Positions 6,252-8,409 of a stretch of DNA of 8,409 nt are shown one piece after another. Source of the DNA: Candidatus Wolframiiraptor sp. EX4484-121 (GTDB taxonomy: Archaea > Thermoproteota > Nitrososphaeria_A > Caldarchaeales > Wolframiiraptoraceae); contig NJEK01000068.1 in NCBI GenBank assembly GCA_002255105.1, forward strand, positions 1-8,409. Direction: 5' to 3'. Every line of letters begins with the position of its first letter. Within the stretch, counting starts at the first letter, position 1. A program made the translations under genes and the position numbers. The notes beneath the pieces were generated by a model. That model was not told the origin of the DNA and did not search any database. It was given only the letters and a program-made list of their open reading frames with translations.

Positions 6252-6441
6252 CCCACCTCCTCGGCCTCTCCGAGATCCTCGGAGGGGGCTCCACCATATC
6301 GCGCGGAGCAGTCAGATAGGCGCCGAACACCACGCTCAGCGACGAGAGCCACCAGGCCATTAGGGCTATGGATACGGCCATGAGCGCCACCGCCGATGCC
6401 GCCAGGGCCACGGTCAGAACATCCCTCAACAGCTGCCTCAT
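6238..6441 (-). CDS. Small two-helix membrane protein, first gene of the exporter operon, 67 aa
   Basis: The product starts MRQLLRDVLTVALAASAVAL. Two hydrophobic segments (about 8-29 and 30-45) are followed by a proline- and arginine-rich hydrophilic tail (EPPPRISERPRRWGG). The frame extends three codons upstream to a TTG at 6450, but the ribosome site GGGGAG abuts that codon. It is correctly spaced (9 bases) for the ATG at 6441, which is therefore preferred. The end overlaps the next gene by 14 bases. It may be an accessory membrane peptide of the exporter; the family is not recognised. Confidence 0.65.
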   Translation of the reverse strand: MRQLLRDVLTVALAASAVALMAVSIALMAWWLSSLSVVFGAYLTAPRDMVEPPPRISERPRRWGGVG

Positions 6442-6477
6442 CCGCCTCAACTCCCCGCCTACCTTGCGTTGCGTGGA

Positions 6478-6506
6478 CTATATGAATGTTTCTAAAAAAC
6501 AACATT
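6478..6506 (-). promoter_or_regulatory. Exporter operon promoter and inverted repeat AATGTT/AACATT
   Basis: On the minus strand TTCATATAG (6486-6478) is a TATA-like box placed to start RNA about 14 bases before the ribosome site-ATG unit of the first operon gene. An alternative is the T-rich TTTTTTAG (6499-6492). The arms AATGTT (6485-6490) and AACATT (6501-6506) form an inverted repeat with a 10-base spacer that covers both candidates, so a bound protein would block RNA polymerase recruitment. Confidence 0.45.
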
Positions 6507-6518
6507 TGTGATAATATC

Positions 6519-6534
6519 CGTAACGAACGTTACG
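6519..6534. promoter_or_regulatory. Putative operator, CGTAAC-GAAC-GTTACG
   Basis: A perfect 6-base inverted repeat with a 4-base centre abuts the TATA box of the regulator genes and lies upstream of the exporter operon promoter. Its centre is 31 bases (about three helical turns) from the centre of the AATGTT/AACATT repeat. This is a natural binding site for the winged-helix protein encoded 30 bases away; autoregulation is inferred. Confidence 0.55.
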
Positions 6535-6542
6535 TTTATATT
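6535..6542 (+). promoter_or_regulatory. TATA box of the regulator operon
   Basis: TTTATATT is centred 27-28 bases upstream of the TTG at 6566, the distance expected for a leaderless archaeal transcript. It directly follows the putative operator. Confidence 0.65.
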
Positions 6543-6565
6543 GCCGTAGAGGCGCTCATTATTGA

Positions 6566-6796
6566 TTGGGAGTGCTGAACGAGCTCTTCGGCCCATCGAT
6601 AAGGCTCCTGGTGCTAGACCTCTTCCTCGAGAATCCTGATAGGCTTATGAACCTTAGGGAGGTGGCGAGGCTTCTCGGGAAGAATCCGGGAAGCGTGTCT
6701 AGGGTGCTTCCGAGGCTCGTGGAGGATGGGCTCCTAGATCTCCAAGAATTCCAATCGAGGCTAAAGCAGTTAAGAATTAAAGAAGGAGGGAGGTAA
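6566..6796 (+). CDS. Short winged helix-turn-helix DNA-binding protein, 76 aa
   Basis: The product is essentially a single winged-helix domain. Helix 1 is SIRLLVLDLFLENP (11-24), helix 2 MNLREVARLLGKN (28-40) and the recognition helix PGSVSRVLPRLVEDGLL (41-57); a short basic wing RLKQLRIKEGG ends the protein. This is the MarR/ArsR-like arrangement. Helix 2-turn-helix 3 with NPGSVSRVLPRL is the DNA-reading unit. It has no ligand-binding or dimerisation extension, which is unusual; the V4R protein encoded 21 bases downstream may supply it. The TTG start is backed by the TATA box; GTG at 6572 is an alternative. Transcription is divergent from the exporter operon. Confidence 0.8.
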   Translation: MGVLNELFGPSIRLLVLDLFLENPDRLMNLREVARLLGKNPGSVSRVLPRLVEDGLLDLQEFQSRLKQLRIKEGGR

Positions 6797-6817
6797 GTAG
6801 CTGGAAGGGGGAAGGGA

Positions 6818-7348
6818 GTGGCCAAGAGCCACGAGTTTAGGAGGAGGGAGGCGCCGATCCTAGAGCAGCTAGGCGTTAGGGTCATCGTGATGCGCGCCGG
6901 AACCTTCGTCGACCTCCAGAAGAGCATGGAGCTAACCCTCAGAGAAGAGGTCGAAGCACTTCTATACGAGGCCGGAATTAAGGCTGGGAGGAGCTCGACC
7001 AAGGTCCTGCTAAGGGAGTGGGGAGAGAAAGACTTCATGCGCAGGTGGGCCGAGTTTTACAGCTCCGATGGATGCGGATGGTTCAAGCTCGAGAAGGCCG
7101 AGGTGGAGCCCGAGAAGGGCGGGGTCGTGAGGATCAGCGGCTCATTCATAGCCGAAGAATACGGGAGATCCGAGAAGCCCGTCTGCCACTTCCTATGCGG
7201 ATTCCTAGTCGGGGTCTTTCGCGAGCTCCTAGGAGTAGAGCTGACATGCAAGGAGACCAAATGCGCGGCCATGGGAGAACCATACTGCGAGTTCAAGCTA
7301 GAGAGATACGACGAAGGCTCCATTGTTTTGAATATGAAAAATATTTGA
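6818..7348 (+). CDS. V4R-domain small-molecule sensor protein, 176 aa
   Basis: The C-terminal half matches the V4R (4-vinyl reductase) domain, a ligand-binding module found beside bacterial aromatic-responsive regulators and in archaeal proteins. Visible hallmarks are REEVEALLYEAGIKAGRSS (42-60) and CHFLCGFLVGVFRELLGVEL (123-142), then ETKCAAMGEPYCEF (146-159). Six cysteines (86, 123, 127, 144, 149, 157) and His124 could bind metal. The domain is thought to bind small hydrocarbons or related ligands. The GTG start follows a purine-rich ribosome site (GGGGGAAGGGA), 21 bases after the winged-helix stop, so the two are one operon. I infer that it is the sensory half of a two-protein repressor or activator of the divergent exporter. 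Confidence 0.85.
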   Translation: MAKSHEFRRREAPILEQLGVRVIVMRAGTFVDLQKSMELTLREEVEALLYEAGIKAGRSSTKVLLREWGEKDFMRRWAEFYSSDGCGWFKLEKAEVEPEKGGVVRISGSFIAEEYGRSEKPVCHFLCGFLVGVFRELLGVELTCKETKCAAMGEPYCEFKLERYDEGSIVLNMKNI

Positions 7349-7353
7349 ACTCA

Positions 7354-7384
7354 TTAGGATAATCGTAAGGAAGATTTCTCCTAA
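7354..7384 (+). repeat. Stem-loop after the V4R gene
   Basis: TTAGGA (7354-7359) pairs with TCCTAA (7379-7384). It starts five bases after the V4R stop and could mark the end of the regulator transcript, though no T run follows. Confidence 0.25.
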
Positions 7385-7529
7385 GCCGGGTCGTAAACCG
7401 GTACCTCAAATCGTGAGAGCTGATCCTCAAGCCAAGCTTAGGCGAATGCTTAACGACGATATCGAATACCGTGTTTCTATCCACCCGCCTCCTGCTCGCG
7501 TAGTTCATGAAAAAGCGCCCTAGTCCGCG
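7383..7529 (-). pseudogene. Tyrosine recombinase (integrase) remnant at tRNA-Leu
   Basis: The minus-strand frame reads GRFFMNYASRRRVDRNTVFD and then KHSPKLGLRISSHDLRYRFT before TRL. The order (a folded strand, a basic loop, a helix, then SHDLRYRFTTRL) resembles the middle of the catalytic domain of phage-type integrases, where HxLRHxFAT carries the conserved His and Arg of the HxxR box. The upstream part is missing: a TGA lies in frame at 7530-7532. The downstream part, with the LGH and catalytic Tyr motifs, is lost in favour of unrelated residues. The fragment starts within a few bases of the tRNA 3' end, the usual integration target. It is most likely a decayed scar of an integrated element. 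An ATG at 7508 exists, but I do not think a functional protein is made. Confidence 0.55.
7510..7514 (-). terminator. T5 run downstream of tRNA-Leu
   Basis: Five T's on the minus strand, preceded by GCGC, lie 28 bases after the tRNA CCA end. Archaeal RNA polymerase can stop at such runs, so this is a likely tRNA transcript terminator. Confidence 0.4.
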
Positions 7530-7541
7530 TCATCTTAGAGG

Positions 7542-7629
7542 TGGTGCGGGGGGTGGGATTTGAACCCACGAACCCCTACGGGACAGGGTCCTAAGCCCTG
7601 CGCCTTTGACCAGGCTTGGCTACCCCCGC
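7542..7629 (-). tRNA. tRNA-Leu (anticodon UAG)
   Basis: The cloverleaf is complete. Acceptor GCGGGGG pairs with CCCCCGC, with discriminator A. The D arm runs from GCC to GGC. The anticodon stem CAGGG/CCCTG encloses CTTAGGA, giving anticodon TAG. A 14-base class II variable arm (TCCC-GTA-GGGG) follows, and the T arm is GTGGG-TTCAAAT-CCCAC. The mature body is 85 bases (7545-7629), and the genomic sequence continues with CCA (7544-7542), so the CCA end is encoded. No intron is present. The long variable arm and UAG anticodon identify it as a leucine tRNA reading CUN codons. An integrase remnant directly follows its 3' end. Confidence 0.96.
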
Positions 7630-7666
7630 GGTTCTCTGCTCTATATCTCTGCGGCTGGATCCCTGC

Positions 7667-7678
7667 TAATAAAATTTA
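7667..7678 (-). promoter_or_regulatory. Putative TATA element of tRNA-Leu
   Basis: TAAATTTTATTA on the minus strand is centred about 42 bases upstream of the mature 5' end, predicting a leader of roughly 16 bases. A second AT-rich match (GAGATATAG, 7649-7641) is too close to the tRNA to be used alone. Confidence 0.4.
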
Positions 7679-7690
7679 GTGCGGGGGGCT

Positions 7691-7733
7691 TCGGCTTGGT
7701 AAAAGGGCTATCGAGCCGGGGGCATAAAGCCGA
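7691..7733. other. Stem-loop in the 340-base non-coding region 7630-7969
   Basis: The region between the tRNA and the lemA-like gene has no convincing reading frame on either strand. It holds a nested hairpin: TCGGCTT (7691-7697) pairs with AAGCCGA (7727-7733), and inside it GGCT (7706-7709) pairs with AGCC (7714-7717) around a 4-base loop. A weaker GAGCC/GGCTC pair follows at about 7745-7770. The rest contains only the two flanking promoters as far as I can see. It could be an unrecognised small RNA, or only GC-rich chance pairing. Confidence 0.25.
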
Positions 7734-7937
7734 CCTTCAATTCCAGAGCCCGGGCAGCATCTCCGAGGCTCGTTCAGCTGATCGTTAGCGAGAGCCAGGG
7801 TTATTCCGTTTCCTTAGGGCTTCAACCGCCTTGGTCCTGATTGTTATGAAACCTCATCTCCGCCATCTTTCGGCGAGAGGATGCAAGCTCGATCTCTTCA
7901 GTTGACGCCTTTCAAACAATCACCGGGAGGGAAAATG

Positions 7938-7945
7938 TTTATATC
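7938..7945 (+). promoter_or_regulatory. TATA box of the lemA-like gene
   Basis: TTTATATC is centred 28-29 bases before the ATG at 7970 and preceded by GGGAAAATG, which fits a B recognition element. The spacing indicates a leaderless transcript. Confidence 0.65.
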
Positions 7946-7969
7946 CCAACCCCCGGATAAGAGGCGGGC

Positions 7970-8409
7970 ATGGTTATAGCATTAATCTTGATAGCGGTTA
8001 TCTCGGCCGTAGTTGTCGCTCTCCTCATATACTTCATATCCGTGTATAATAGGCTGTACAGGCTCAGGAACTCGGCCTCCGCCACGCTCGGCCAGGTGAG
8101 GGTGGCCTTAAAGAAGAGGCTTGACATGATAGAGCAGCTTCTCGGCGCGGTTAAGAGCTACGCCGAATTCGAGAGAGAAACTTTTGAGAAGATAACGAGC
8201 CTGAGGGCGGCGGTCTCTAGGGAGTCTGCAGGCGACTTGAGCGATGTCGACCGCGAGTCGAGGAGTATCCTCAGGGGCATAATGGCCGTAGCGGAAAGCT
8301 ATCCGGAATTGAAGACCTCCGAGACCGTTTCCAAACTCATGGAATCTATTAGGGGTATTGAGGATGAAATCGCGCGGCATAGATATACCTACAATAACAT
8401 CGTTCAGGA
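7970..8409 (+). CDS. LemA family membrane protein, cut by the right edge
   Basis: The frame is open for 146 codons to the window end. A single N-terminal membrane helix (about 2-24, [20 protein letters not shown]) leads into [11 protein letters not shown] (26-36). This is followed by a helical region, [20 protein letters not shown] (46-65), then [14 protein letters not shown] (68-81) and, near the edge, [10 protein letters not shown]. These match the LemA pattern of a YN-x-L-x-x-LRN motif, an LKKR-DLI helix and a final AR-x-x-YN motif. The family usually has about 185 residues, so perhaps 40 are missing. LemA proteins form helical bundles beside the membrane and are often near TPM/HtpX proteins; their role is unclear. 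The start is fixed by the TATA box. The usual IDVQLKRR is here [10 protein letters not shown]. Confidence 0.88.
   Translation, partial: MVIALILIAVISAVVVALLIYFISVYNRLYRLRNSASATLGQVRVALKKRLDMIEQLLGAVKSYAEFERETFEKITSLRAAVSRESAGDLSDVDRESRSILRGIMAVAESYPELKTSETVSKLMESIRGIEDEIARHRYTYNNIVQ

Noticed and set aside
6559..7038. 159-codon minus-strand frame over the regulator genes
   Set aside because: It is antisense to the winged-helix and V4R genes, both of which have domain motifs and a promoter.
7606..7788. 60-codon plus-strand frame overlapping tRNA-Leu
   Set aside because: It begins inside the antisense of the tRNA and shows no domain or ribosome site.
7848..7905. 18-codon plus-strand frame starting ATGAAACCTC
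   Set aside because: Very short, no ribosome site or promoter at the correct distance, no recognisable product.
7801..7930. Possible box C/D small RNA on either strand
   Set aside because: Only loose matches to C and D boxes were seen, not a paired C/D'/C'/D arrangement with correct spacing.
8108..8380. 90-codon minus-strand frame at the right edge
   Set aside because: It is antisense to the lemA-like gene, which has clear family motifs and a TATA box.

Overview
The window reads as chromosomal DNA from an archaeon, probably a thermophilic member of the Thermoproteota/TACK group. The evidence is archaeal promoter architecture: TATA-like boxes sit 25-30 bases upstream of start codons, several genes look leaderless, and three of these begin with TTG. 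Arginine is read mainly through AGG/AGA, there are Shine-Dalgarno sites inside operons, and the class II tRNA-Leu gene encodes its own CCA. The lineage is an inference; no rRNA or universal marker is present.

Left part (1-2272). A minus-strand group holds an alpha/beta hydrolase (294-1130), a 51-residue ribbon-helix-helix protein (109-264) and the first codons of another gene (1-40). Divergent from the hydrolase is a plus-strand isoprenylcysteine methyltransferase-like membrane protein (1315-1878), then a 44-residue ORF and a two-helix membrane protein (2063-2272). Three promoters here share the octamer ACCGGTAA just upstream of the TATA box.

Centre (2379-6441). This is a minus-strand operon for an ABC-2 type exporter. 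In transcription order it encodes a small two-helix protein, a membrane-anchored beta-rich extracytoplasmic protein, an EcsA-like ATPase, a 533-residue permease, a six-helix membrane protein that needs a frameshift, and a four-helix membrane protein with no canonical start codon. Genes overlap by 4-14 bases down to the permease. The two tail genes carry the anomalies.

Right part (6485-8409). Divergent from the exporter operon is a two-gene unit: a short winged-helix DNA-binding protein and a separate V4R-domain sensor protein. Two inverted repeats lie in the shared promoter region. I infer that the V4R protein senses a small, possibly hydrophobic, molecule and that the pair controls the exporter; this is the most interesting candidate system in the window. 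Beyond it lie a tyrosine-recombinase remnant abutting tRNA-Leu(UAG), a 340-base non-coding stretch with one stem-loop, and the start of a lemA-family gene running off the right edge.
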